Shown here: positions 37,989 through 48,388 of the stretch, one piece after another | How the letters are laid out: each line of letters opens with the position of its first letter | How positions within the stretch are numbered: position 1 is the stretch's first letter | NCBI GenBank assembly: GCA_028023455.1 | Contig: JAQFVV010000021.1 | Span: forward strand, 870,001 to 934,000 | From: Epiperipatus broadwayi | Taxonomy: Eukaryota; Onychophora; Udeonychophora; Euonychophora; Peripatidae | Direction of reading: 5' to 3' | Length of the DNA stretch: 64,000 bases | The notes under the pieces: model-generated | What the model saw: the letters and a program-made list of their open reading frames with translations, nothing else | Databases searched by the model: none | What the model was told of the DNA's origin: nothing | Made by a program: the position numbers and the translations under genes

Positions 37989-38360
37989 TTACATGGCCCA
38001 CTCTTTAGAGAGGTGAAATAAAGATTCTTTTTTATTTATCAAGACAACATTGATGGCAATGTGCCAAGCCTCTTTTAGCTTGTGCTTTGAATTATTCTTT
38101 TCTATACATACAATACTAGCTGAAGTAGACTTGAATGTGCGGCTGAATTTGTCTTCGTGTTCTAGAAATATCGTTTTGTGGTTTGAATTGTTTTTAGCTC
38201 TTTTATATAGGTATTTGTGTGGGGACAATCTTGTTGCATGTCTGGCACAAGATTCTTTAAAGTAAACATTACTAAAGCTAGTTTGACTGCAAGAAATAAT
38301 CTTGTAAATGGTGTGGGTGGTTTGGTCAGTAGGGAGTTTATCTTTAGAATTATTAATCAA
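37989..38360 (-). pseudogene. Penelope-like GIY-YIG module, open 123-codon remnant
   Basis: The frame contains NNSKDKLPTDQ, TIYKIISC, VYFKES, ATRLSPHKYLYKRAKN, FLEHEDKFSRTF, IVCIEKNNSKHKLKEAWHI and LINKKESLFHLS. Each block aligns with the remnants at 36.3 and 45.6 kb. TIYKI stands at the GIY position, and the YIG position is altered (VYFKE). In Penelope-like elements this domain nicks the target DNA during integration. No RT is found upstream within the expected distance. The frame is open but starts mid-protein, so I treat it as a fragment. The plus frames at 38050-38426 are its shadows. Confidence 0.6.
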
Positions 38361-39004
38361 TTGGTTTACAATAAACCCACAAAATACTATATTTTTTTAA
38401 TCCCAATAATCTTACAAATGTTGTAAAAACCAGATTACAAAGAAATAAAATCGCTAATGGATTGAACACAGTTTTTTTGTGTGTGATGAATACAGTAAAT
38501 ACCTTTGATGATTTTTGACTGTTCAGAAGCAATTAATCTCTTCGGGTTTTTTTTTTTAATTAATAAATTAATTAAAATAGGACTGCCGTTTTACCTTTAC
38601 AATGTTAATATCATTTATGATAAACATAGAATAGTAATCTTAAGTGGCAAAATTACTACAACATTTTAGAAATAAGCAAAACATATTTTAAAAATATATA
38701 AATTTAGCATACAGCTTTTCTATTGTTTCCATGGAGACAAAAATGAAAACTGTTAAGGACAAGTATTTCTAATGCAAAACATTGTGTTAAAAGATAAGTT
38801 AATATTAATTCTAAATAATTGGTATTTCAAGTACAACAATTACTACATAAATAATGGGTATAAAGATGTGAAATTATTGACTTGACATCAAAAAAAATTA
38901 TAACTCAATTATAAAAGTACTATAATAATAAAAAATAAAGCACATTATTTCAGATATTTGAATATTTTAGTAATTATAAACAAAAGAAATATGAATATAA
39001 TTTA

Positions 39005-39008
<4 letters not shown>
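38361..39008. other. AT-rich stretch, nothing recognised
   Basis: No frame, repeat family or structured site was seen. Confidence 0.5.

Positions 39009-39074
<66 letters not shown>
39009..39074. repeat. (TA)n microsatellite, ~33 units
   Basis: Uninterrupted TA run directly abutting the FB2 end at 39075. The Tyr-Ile run in the minus frame at 38967-39263 is translated from it. Confidence 0.95.
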
Positions 39075-39076
<2 letters not shown>

Positions 39077-39477
39077 AAACTTGAACTGAGACTTTCAAAC
39101 TTCCCACAGCTATCCAATCCATCTTATACAGTTTGAAAAAGATAAATGATCTCCAATATAGGTATTTCATGCTGAACCAGCACTCATCAGTTGGTCCAGA
39201 TCCCCATCTCCAACACATATATACAGTCACTGCTCTGATTATAATAAGATAACAAGACTTCAAACTGTAATGAAAAAACTTTAATTTTCTCCACTCTCCA
39301 ACTGTTCAGCCATTCATTTTATTGAAAATCATAGGATGGAATGCTCAAAGCCCTTGATAACATCAATATTATTGTCATACCCATGTCGACAAGTCAATCT
39401 GACACCTCACAGATAGAACCTTAATATGTCAATTTAATTATATAGAACAAGAATGGACAGAATATAAGCTGAATAGG
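39075..39477. mobile_element. FB2 copy, long single-orientation type
   Basis: Starts GAAACTTGAACTGAGACTTT after (TA)n, then GATAAATGATCTCCAATATA, AACCAGCACTCATCAGTTGG, CTCCACTCTCCAACTGTTCA, GGAATGCTCAAAGCCCTTGA, AGTCAATCTGACACCTCACA and AACCTTAATATGTCAATTTA. It is the reverse orientation of the copy at 24.33-24.85 kb. Confidence 0.8.
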
Positions 39478-39750
39478 TAATATTTAAATTCATGTATATT
39501 GTCTATACTAAACATAATGTAATTATAAGGGACTTGAACTCAGCCTTGTAAACTCCCCTCATAGCTATCCAATTCATCTTATACAACTGACACACATGGT
39601 AACATATACATATGAAAAAGACAAATGATCTCCACTAGTCACACAAGATAGTTTGGATAACTGTGGGGAGTTTGAAAAGTCTGAGTTCAAGTCCCTTTCA
39701 TTACATTAAGTTTAGCATGGACAATATACACGTATTTAAATATTATATAT
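39478..39750. mobile_element. FB2 copy, compact palindrome
   Basis: Left end: AATATTTAAATTCATGTATA, CTATACTAAACATAATGTAA, AAGGGACTTGAACTCAG. Right end mirrors it: CTGAGTTCAAGTCCCTTTCA, CATTAAGTTTAGCATGGACA, ACACGTATTTAAATATTATA. Arms of roughly 120 bp meet near 39636. The interior of the family is deleted. Confidence 0.85.
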
Positions 39751-40825
39751 ATAATATTAGCTTTGCAAAAGATTACTTTAAACACAAAGTAATTAGATAT
39801 TGAAATTAATATAAACAGCAATTTTTCACTATAATTATAAAAATTTATACAGGTTCTAACTAAAATGTAGATTTATTTATGGCTTTATTAAATCATTCAA
39901 TTCTAACGTAGAGTAATAGAAAGTGGAGATTCATTCGATATTTTTCTTGTGCTTCTCCAACAGTTAAAAATGTCCTTGGCATTTAAGTTACATATTTGAA
40001 GTAAAATTTAAGTTACATATTTGAAGTAAATAGCACAATACTATGTGTGGATCTGGAGTCATTAATAAAATTCCAGTAGGAAGCTCAAATTCCACTGAAT
40101 TTATTTTTAGATCAGTAAAATATTGTTTGGAATCATATTTCCATTAAATGTTATTTAAAAAAGTTTTGGGATGAAATTACAAAAAATAAATAGTGAATTG
40201 GTGAATTTCCTCTAGACAATGAAACTATGTCATGACATATTAACAAGCCTGACAAAATAATTTTTTAGCATTTTTTTATGGTAATTTTGTTTTCTGAATT
40301 TGTATACACTGATAATATATTTCACACTTTGCTGCTTTTCTTACTGACAAAATTTTCTCATAAAATGACATATTTTAAATGAGGATGACTGATTTCACAT
40401 GTAGTTCTTTACTTTTTGTTAGATAGGCAACAATACAGGGACTACACATCCATTTTTTCTTTTATTTAAACAGTCAACTACCATTCTCCCACTGTTAAGT
40501 ATGAGCGTACAATGAGGCACGATCCTTGATTGTTTTCCATATTACAGTGGATTGCCAATTCAACTTCCCTAATTTTTTTATTATATTGAATCCTATTTAC
40601 ATCACACTGGCTTTACTCATTTTGAATGGTTAAATAAGAGGTTGAGATTTAGTCATTGGATGATCTTATGGGTAGCATACTGTTAATGTTGTTCTCACAA
40701 TTATAGTTACATTTCAGACACCCAGAATGAGATTATTTTATTTTTTACTCTCAAAAGTTTTTAAAAGTTGTTAGTCACTAGAAAGTTGTTTTAATATTTT
40801 TCAACTTCTCAGCTTTTAAATGATG
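39751..40825. other. AT-rich stretch, no gene seen
   Basis: A short direct duplication (TTTAAGTTACATATTTGAAG twice at about 39981-40027) is the only structure noted. Confidence 0.5.
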
Positions 40826-41190
40826 TTAAACCATTAAAACATCAAGTGATCATCATTTCTTATGTTTACACAACTGATGAAATAGCACCAATGCTCTCTA
40901 TACAGTAGTGTCATTCAGTGCAAGTTATGTTAATCAATGCATGCAAGAAGGTCTGTGCATTAAAAATTCCTATCTACTGCCTACTATTTCAATATTCCCC
41001 AAGTAATTTCTAGTTTGTGACATTAATTAGTGAGAACCTCAGATCTGAAATCACAAGAACTAGATCTTTGGATGATTAGTTACTAGATAGGAATTTTGAT
41101 GCACAAACCTTCTAACATCTATTGTCTACTATGGCTTTCCTTGGGTAGCACTAGTTTCTAGTCATTTAAATAATATAGTGTTGGAAAAAG
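40826..41190. mobile_element. FB1 fold-back, both arms, diverged
   Basis: Left arm: TTAAACCATTAAAACATCAA, GTGATCATCATTTCTTATGT, CAGTGCAAGTTATGTTAATC, GCAAGAAGGTCTGTGCATTA, TTCCTATCTACTGCCTACTA. Right arm mirrors it: GTTACTAGATAGGAATTTTG, GCACAAACCTTCTAACATCT. About 365 bp, non-coding. Confidence 0.8.
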
Positions 41191-41535
41191 TTGCATCATG
41201 TTACAATCATGGATTTGCCTTATAATCTGCATATTAATGTTAATCTGACAAATTTACATTATCTTGATTTTTTCACTTTATTGTTAAGAATAGTTACATC
41301 CTTACTAGGATTGATTTCAGATGGCTGCTTTAAAAATCCTGAATTTCTTTAAATAGATCTTTAACTACCTGGAAAATTATTTAAGCTTATCAAGATTTGA
41401 ACCTCAGATCATGAGTGTAGCAGATAAATACACTTAAACTAGTTGGACTCATAATAATAAATGCTCTTTTGTTAGTATTCAACTTTTTTTTTTAAAAAAT
41501 AACAATTCTCAATTGTTGAAAATAGTAATCTAGAC
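41191..41535. other. AT-rich stretch, weak tRNA-like piece at about 41395-41460
   Basis: On the minus strand CTGAGGTTCAAATCTTG resembles a Pol III B box, but no matching A box or cloverleaf could be built. No gene. Confidence 0.35.
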
Positions 41536-42107
41536 TAATTAAAAGGGATTTGAACACAGACTTTCAAGATTCCTTCAGCTATCTACTCTATCTTAAATAA
41601 TAGATACACATGACCACATAAATGTAAAAAAGTAAATGATTTGTGCTGAACCAGTGTTCATCAGTTGGTCTAGACCATCAACTCCCCCATATATATATAT
41701 ATATAATCAGTGCTCAGTTTATATTAAGACAGCAAATCTTCAAATTTTAATAGACAGATTTTACTCTTCTCCATCTTTCAACTTTTCAGCCATTTATATT
41801 ATTGAAAATCTGATGCTGGAATGCTCAAAGCCCTTGTTAACGCGAATGTTGTTCTGACCTTTCATATGTAGAATCTTAATATGTCCACTTATTAGATTTT
41901 AAATAATATGGATGGCTGAAAAGTTGAAGGTGGAGAATAATGAAGCCTGCCTATTAAAGTTTAAAGATTCGCTATCCTAATATAAACTGAGCATTTATAT
42001 ATATGGGAAATGATGATCTGGACCAATGGATGAGTACTGGTTCACCACGAATGACGTATATTGGAGGTCATTTATCTTTTTCGCATGTACGTGGTCATTT
42101 GAGCATT
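41536..42107. mobile_element. FB2 fold-back, left part
   Basis: Opens with AAAAGGGATTTGAACACAGA, passes GTTCATCAGTTGGTCTAGAC and GGAATGCTCAAAGCCCTTGT, then turns to the opposite sense with GGATGGCTGAAAAGTTGAAG, GGACCAATGGATGAGTACTG and CTTTTTCGCATGTACGTGGTC. Family sequence stops at about 42107 and appears to resume at 42405-42510. Confidence 0.75.
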
Positions 42108-42404
42108 ATATCATCAGATTTTCAATTGGATGGATGGTTGAAGAGTTGGAGTGTGGTCTAGATTGAAGCCTGTCCATTACAGTATGAAGATTGGCTATCT
42201 TAATATATATCTGAGCACTTATAGCATATATGTGTAGAGATAGTAATCTGGACCAACTGATGATTGCTGGTTTAGCATGAAATATGTATATTGGTGATTA
42301 TTTATCTTTTCGTCATATGTGTGTTCAAATGTATCAGTGTTATGAGGTAGTGCGAGAGTGGTGGATCATGCGAAAGTCTGTGCTCATATACCCTATATAT
42401 TATT
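42108..42404. mobile_element. FB3 arm lying inside an FB2 element
   Basis: Contains TCATCAGATTTTCAATTGGA, GGACCAACTGATGATTGCTG, TTATCTTTTCGTCATATGTG and GAAAGTCTGTGCTCATATACCC, the FB3 right arm as at 4.87-5.07 kb. It replaces the section of FB2 expected between GTACGTGGTCA and ATAAGAT, and FB2 words resume at 42405. Confidence 0.65.
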
Positions 42405-42510
42405 TAAGATAGAATGAATAGTTGAAAAGAGCTTGAAATATTTGTGTTCAAATCCACTTTAGTTGCATCTAAGGTTCAGTATATTTCAATATACTTATAT
42501 TTAAATAATC
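42405..42510. mobile_element. FB2 right end, continuation
   Basis: AAGATAGAATGAATAGTTG, GTGTTCAAATCCACTTTAGT and TTATATTTAAATAATC resemble the end of FB2 (GATGGATTGGATAGC, GAGTTCAAGTCCCTT, TATTTAAATATT), diverged. Confidence 0.5.
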
Positions 42511-42970
42511 TAAACTAAGTAAATGTGATTTTAATAGCCTTTTTTTTTTTAAAAAAAAATTGATTTATTTTATACACATAAAAAATGAAGTTTTAATTTG
42601 ATTAAATTTGCAGCTATATGCAATGCAAATTTTTTATTATTATTTATTATTTACTGTTTGTAAAGTAGGTGATAGTTGTCAATTATCCAATTACTTTTAC
42701 AAAATTGGATCGGATATTAACGCAAATACGAATTGAATATTAATATTAAAAATTCAAATTTGTTTTTCAAATATGCAGGAAAAATGACAAACAACGCAGT
42801 TTTTTTTTTTTATTGCGACAGTAAATCTTTTTCTTGTTAGAAGTGTGTGTTTTACAAATTACTTTTCTATATTAGTTTGGTATACTATAATTTATTTTTA
42901 ATAATAATTTATTTAATATCTGCAGGTAACAATATATTTTCAAATTTTTTTATTTGTCATTTATCAGTGC
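42511..42970. other. AT-rich stretch, nothing recognised
   Basis: No frame, repeat family or structured site was seen. Confidence 0.5.
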
Positions 42971-43700
42971 TTTCCCCATCTCAACTTTATCATATTACAA
43001 CCATCCACTAGCACAAAATCTCAGATCGCTCTCTTTCACTGGACACATCCTTAATCTTGACACCATCATATGACAACCATTCACCAATACAGAGTTAGGT
43101 AACTCTCATTAGGCACTATCCCTATTTTAACACCACCATATTATAATTATTCACCAGCACATAAATCCAGACCACACCCTCTCACTGGACACATCCCACA
43201 TCTCTTCTACACCATATCACAGACATCCACCAGCACAAACAGTCAGACCACACTCTCTCATTTGATACTCATCTCAAACGCACCATACCACAGTCATCCA
43301 TCAGCACAGAAATCCAGACCACACTCTCTCACTGGACACATCCCACATCTCTTCGAAACCATATCACAGCCATCCACCAGCACAAACAGTCAGACCACCC
43401 TCTCTCATTTGACACTCATCTCAACTCCACCATACCACAGTCATCCATCAGCACAGAAATCCAGACCACATTCTCTCACTGAACACATCCCAAACCTCTA
43501 ACTCCACCATATCACAACCATCCACCCACACAAACAGCCAGACCACACTCTCTCAATTGACACTTATCTCAACTCCACCATTCCACAGTCATCCATCAGC
43601 ACAAAAATCCAGACTACTCTCTTTCACTGGGCATATCTTTTCATTTCAACTCGGCCATATCACAGCCTTCTACCAGCACATAAACACATACCACCCCCTC
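42971..43700. repeat. Dimeric satellite: 147-bp higher-order unit (76 + 71 bp)
   Basis: Tandem units containing CAGCACA.A..CAGACCAC, CTCTCTCACTGGACACATCC and CACCATATCACAGCCATCCA. The word CAGCAC of one half-unit type starts at 43155, 43302, 43449 and 43597 (spacing 147, 147, 148). The alternate half-unit type starts at 43231 and 43378, so half-units alternate 76 and 71 bp. Units at the left end are more diverged. Composition is C-rich on this strand, unlike the rest of the window. The open frame at 43262-43501 only reads the repeat and is not a gene. Confidence 0.9.
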
Positions 43701-44251
43701 TCTCTCTATCTCTAGGTTTGCATTTCATGAACAAAAATGTCAAGCTGTCAATATAAGGATATATAGATGTTTGATACAAGTCATCTGAAGTTTAAAAGTC
43801 ATTAGTAATATATGCATGCATAATGAGAGAGGGTGATCTGAGTTTTTTTGCTAGTGGATAGATATGATGTGGGAGGTTGAGATGTGTGAGATACTAATAA
43901 ATATTAAAAGATTGAAAATTCAGGTAAAACATAATCCAACATCTCTGGTTCTAGAATTTTATTTGGTTTGCAATTTTTTCAGTTTTAAGAATACATTTTA
44001 AAGCCCTTTAATTCTGTTAAGATATAAAAAGTAGGCATTTGATGGTCATTGGGCTTATTTATAGGTATTTACTTTTTTAAAATTTTGTTTACAAATGTTT
44101 GGTCAAAATAATTTATCTATTACAAAATGTTAGAAGGCATCTTTAAAATTATGATAATAGATATTTGGATTGATGGTATTTTATTTATAGTTGTATAAAT
44201 ATATACAAATGATTAGATGGCTTTTTAATACATTAATAGTGAATTATATAC
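43701..44251. other. AT-rich stretch, nothing recognised
   Basis: Separates the satellite from the minisatellite. No frame or repeat family was seen. Confidence 0.5.
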
Positions 44252-44651
44252 TGTGACTATGATTTGGATTTAAATCCAGATTGAATAAACTTGTGACTAT
44301 GATTTGGATTTAAATCCAGATTGAATAAACTTGTGACTATGATTTGGATTTAAATCCAGATTGAATAAACTTGTGACTATGATTTGGATTTAAATCCAGA
44401 TTGAATGAACTTGTGACTATAATTTGGATTTAAATCCAGATTGAATAAACTTGTGACTATGATTTGGATTTAAATCCAGATTGAATAAACTTGTGACTAT
44501 GATTTGGATTTAAATCCAGATTGAATAAACTTGTGACTATGATTTGGATTTAAATCCAGATTGAATAAACTTGTGACTATGATTTGGATTTAAATCCAGA
44601 TTGAATAAACTTGTGACTATGATTTGGATTTAAATCCAGATTGAATAAAGT
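44252..44651. repeat. 40-bp minisatellite, ten copies, each with a 14-bp palindrome
   Basis: Unit starts recur exactly every 40 bp from 44252 to 44612, beginning TGTGACTATGATTTGGATTT. Each holds the perfect palindrome TGGATTTAAATCCA. Nine units are essentially identical; two substitutions occur around 44406-44422, and the last unit diverges at its edge. Homogeneity implies recent expansion or conversion. Confidence 0.97.
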
Positions 44652-45632
44652 TGAGATTATTTTTCAACAGGTTTAAAATTATTTTTGGGTAGGTTATTGA
44701 AAATATTCACTGTGAAAATGTTTCTAGTGTCACAATAAATATTCAATCTTCCAACAGACTTATTACTTGAACCACTCACATTTTCTTTATCATCTGATAT
44801 TACTGATATTAAGAATTCTCAGTTCACTTTCACAGTTATCCATTACTTCAAATATTTTTTAAAATAATGATTTGTTGTTCTATCTTTCAAGCTTTTTTAG
44901 TATAATTTTTATTTCCATTATTTCAAAATTTAACTAAATCCCTAAATAAAAATTGGTATACATGGATTTGAAATCACTATTGCTGTTAGAGACTGTCCAT
45001 TATTAGATGCTTTGGGTCAAATTTTGAAATTGATTTTTAACATACTTTTATAAAATAGTTTTTTTTAGACTTAGGTGCACATAATAAACATTGGTGATGA
45101 TGCAATATTCCAGGTTTGTTCTGCTTGTCCAGCCTAACAGTACTGGTAGACCACATTTCAAACCATATTGCAATTTGGTCAGCAAATGTTCAGTGATTAA
45201 AAATATGATTTTATAAGCTTCTAGGTTTATTTTTTATTTTTACAATCAATTACCTGATATATCAAATTTAATCCCACAATTCCCTACATTTGCCTCATGA
45301 ATTCTTGGTCGATCATCTTTTTTCTAAAGTATCTCATTTTTAATACAATATTATAAAATAATGCTGTTATATGTTCACTTTCATGATGTATTTATTTCTC
45401 ACAAATACTGCTTTAAATTTATAGTATATATTTTAACTTCAATTTGTATTTCATAAAAATCACTTTTCAACTTTTATGTAAGTATTATGCAATTAATTAA
45501 TGCACAGCATGATAGAGATCTTTGCGACATGTCTTCAAAGATGAACGGCAACTAGTTATCTACCAAGTAATAAAGTTCAAAAGCTTTTTTTTCTTATTTT
45601 ATTATTCAGATAATGTTAACTAAATACCATTT
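44652..45632. other. AT-rich stretch, no gene seen
   Basis: No coding or repeat signal recognised. Confidence 0.5.
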
Positions 45633-45940
45633 TACCAACTATTAACAATGCGAAGGTCATAATCAATCCATCTCAAACACCCCAAGTTGTATACAGCATT
45701 TCATGTCCTTAGGCAGGATGCAGTGCCACATACTATGAGGAGACCAAGGCCATTGTCTATAATAGAGCTACTCAGCACATGTATACATACAAAAGGACAA
45801 AAAAAACAACAATAACATTTCAATATTTGTTGAACATGAGAAGCAGGCCGGTCATGTGTTCGAACCCTCCAACCCCATAATAGTGTGCACTGAAGCTAAC
45901 AATTGCAAGAGGAAGCTTAAAGAAGTGTATCAGCGATAAC
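45633..45940 (+). pseudogene. Penelope-like GIY-YIG module, third remnant
   Basis: Reads NNAKVIINPS, VVYSISCP, stop, AGCSATYYEETKAIVYNRA, TQHMYTYKRTKK, then after one frameshift VEHEKQAGHVFE, IIVCTEANNCKRKLKEVYQR and a stop. VVYSI with ATYYEE fits the GIY and YIG positions of the endonuclease fused to Penelope-like RTs, followed by the conserved R..QH block and the EHE and KRKLKE blocks shared with 36.3 and 38.0 kb. One in-frame TAG and one frameshift are the main lesions, making this the clearest of the three. Only the module is present; no RT was found upstream. Confidence 0.65.
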
Positions 45941-47577
45941 AATGTGACCAATAGACATGACACATGTTTTGCTATCTCAAGAAAATAGACAAGTTAGTTT
46001 ACATATGCATTTACATACATTATCATTTATCAATATCACAACAATGATTTAAAATCTATTTTGGCTATGAATATGAGGGACAAAACCTCGAAAGTACTAG
46101 ACTTGCATTAATTTACTTTGATTGTTTTTGTTACCACTAACAGATTCTTCACCCAGGTGTTAACTAATATTTGAATTTCTATCAGATAGTTAGTTACCTT
46201 AAAAAAAAAAAATTGACCTGCTTGTAACTTGAAAAGAAGTTATAAGTTTATTCTAGTCCACTTTGTAATATTTTATATATATCTAAGTACACTTTTTATA
46301 TAAAGAGCCTTGTTAATTTTTTATGATTATAACTCAGAGTTTAACTTTGGATCAAATAAAATTATTTTCAAAAGACCTATAATTTTTTTCTGAGATAACT
46401 AATTCACAGCCAATTCAAGAAAATACCGATCATTGGTCAATAAATAGATATCTAACAATTATTTATAGAGAAGAAAATAAGGCTAAAAAAAACGCCTCCC
46501 CTGCCTCCCCCCCCATGAAAATCGGTAAGTTAATAAATAATCTCCTTTACTATTTAGTTTATAAGGGCCGGTGGAGAACCTTTTGCTTTAGACTAAACTA
46601 GGTATGAAAACGCCGGGGGTGGGGATTACACTTTTTATAGCTAAACTTTTTTTTCCTCATCCAACTTTAAAAGTAAAACTATTAATTTTCAGATTACATG
46701 TTTATCAAAATTTGCTAAATTATGAAACGCAATTTGCTGTGTTATTGTGGGCAAGTTAAAATAATAACTCTCAACTGAAAGAAATCTACACCTATAAATC
46801 TCACACTTTCATTTATTCTGAAGGACGAATATTTGCTCATTAGAACTATTTTTTTGTAATCACTGTACAATCTAGATGTAAAAGATTAAATGTCTGAGCG
46901 TTGTAAAAGTTGGACAGGAAAATCATTTTCCATGTTCATGTTTCGCTAAAATTTGTTCAGACTCTATTTTACTTCTAGCAGTATCCGTGACGGCAAAAAG
47001 ATTCATTTTCAAAATTGAAGCTTATTAAAACTCATCGGAGACGCGCTCTATGTCACGTGCTCACCTTTCAAATTTAGCAATTATTTCAAGAGAATTTGTT
47101 CAGAAACTTGACCCCTTTAACAATTATCGCCGCTTTGCAAAAGAGTAAGGCCAACTGAAAATAAAATTAAGATAAAACATAAAATATTGCCTCCAGTTAC
47201 ATTATTATTTAATACGAACAAAACTGTATATTTCCTTTTACTTATATTCTTTTTCCTGTACTATTAAATATGAGTAGATGAAAACCAATAATTTTATAGC
47301 TGCTTGATATGTTAATTTAATACACAACCGTGAATTCAAATCCGACTGTGGAAATCTTTTTTTTTAGTTCGCACACAGAATTAGAAATTTTTTTAGGCAG
47401 CTGTTGTCATTAATCCGGTAGTAGTATTCGTAATCACAGTTGCCAATTAATGTATAGATACCCTGCTTATAAAATCAACACTTGCATTGTCTACATCATG
47501 TTTTTCACAAGAATCTAAGAATAAATATGTCTGTTCAAAAATGCACAACAGCTATATAAATATTTTGGTAAAAAAAT
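45941..47577. other. 1.6 kb without a recognised gene; two CpG-bearing, less AT-rich patches
   Basis: 46490-46640 has C-rich and G-rich runs (CCTCCCCCCC and CGGGGGTGGGG). 46985-47160 holds several CpGs (GTGACGGC, GACGCGCTC, TCACGTGC, ATCGCCGC). No frame longer than about 60 codons and no repeat relatives were noticed, so these could be single-copy DNA. Confidence 0.4.
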
Positions 47578-47835
47578 ATCATCATCATCAACCATTATCA
47601 ATCCACTGCAGGATGAAGGTCTCTTTAAGTTCAATCCATCTTTTTCTATCTTTAGCTTCTCTTCTCCACATCACCCCTGCACACTTTCTTATTTCATCCA
47701 TCCATCTCACATGTGGTCTCTTTCTGGGTCTTTTACAATCTCTTGGAATCCAGTTTAAAATTTCAATTGTCCATCTATTATCATCTCTTCTAACAATATG
47801 TCCAGCCCAACTCCATTTCAGTCTTTTAATTTTAA
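47578..47835 (-). mobile_element. RTE-type LINE 3' end with (GAT)n tail
   Basis: Minus strand: LKWSWAGHIVRRDDNR, NWIPRDCKRPRKRPHVRWMD, EIRKCAGVMWRREAKDR and a W-I-D-N-G stop in near-continuous frames, then a GAT-repeat tail (ATCATCATCATC at 47579-47590). This is the best-preserved RTE C terminus in the window. 5'-truncated at 47835. The plus frame at 47487-47933 is its shadow. Confidence 0.85.
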
Positions 47836-48000
47836 TTGCTCAGAATAGCTGTATGATATTCAGGCAAAATGATAATCTGATTGTCATAGGTCCATTCAAT
47901 TTTCCAGTTTTTTTTCTTTCAGGTTTGCAGTAATATAATAGCCTTTAAGAACTTTTATTCGTGATTTTGTCACTATGATCAATAAAACTAAACTGTTCAG

Positions 48001-48077
48001 GTCAAGCATTGGTGGTCGAGAGGTCCCAGGTTAGCGGGTTTGCTTTCCGGCTGATGCTATGACACATGAGAAGAAAA
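48001..48077 (+). mobile_element. SINE-1 with 28-bp internal deletion
   Basis: Starts GTCAAGCATTGGTGGTCGAG and ends in GAAGAAAAAAA. Flanked by the perfect 11-bp duplication AAACTGTTCAG (47990-48000 and 48078-48088). Relative to the copy at 55909 it lacks 28 bp spanning the anticodon-arm region; the break lies at a shared GTC. A-box and B-box regions remain, brought close together. Confidence 0.92.
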
Positions 48078-48282
48078 AAACTGTTCAGAGCAATTACAGT
48101 CATAGAAACATACTTGAATGGAGGGCTTTTAATGGAAATAAAAGATAATATAGCAATTACTGTATATGTAGAATATATTTTCTTCTTCAAATATTATTAA
48201 TACTAACATGGGACATTTAGTTTTGTAAAAATTAAATTTAAGGTTATCCTCTAACTAACTACACTATTTTATCATATTTATA

Positions 48283-48388
48283 GTAGTATTGATATTGGTC
48301 AGGCCAGCAACACTCGAAGAGGAGAGGAGAATTATACCACTTGAAATGTTGTTTAATATATTAGCATGTGTTCTATTAATAACAGGGA
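48283..48388 (+). mobile_element. SINE-3 3' part
   Basis: GTATTGATATTGGTCAGGCC, AGCAACACTCGAAGAGGAGA, GGAGAATTATACCACTTGAA and ATTAATAACAG match in order the plus copy at 52.46-52.57 kb and the minus copies at 52.09-52.36 kb. The B-box part is missing. Confidence 0.6.

Noticed and set aside
38967-39263. 98-codon frame with a Tyr-Ile run
   Set aside because: Translation of the (TA)n tract plus an FB2 arm. The same applies to 14198-14470 and 16968-17282.
43262-43501. 79-codon open frame with repeated HPSAQKSRPHSLT
   Set aside because: It reads the 147-bp satellite, whose period is a multiple of three here; no start context or family.
45860-45880. B-box-like GTTCGAACCCTCC, possible tRNA or SINE
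   Set aside because: It lies inside the Penelope-like GIY-YIG reading frame and lacks an A box.
47487-47933. 148-codon plus-strand frame
   Set aside because: Opposite-strand shadow of the RTE-type C terminus, whose minus-strand words are unmistakable.
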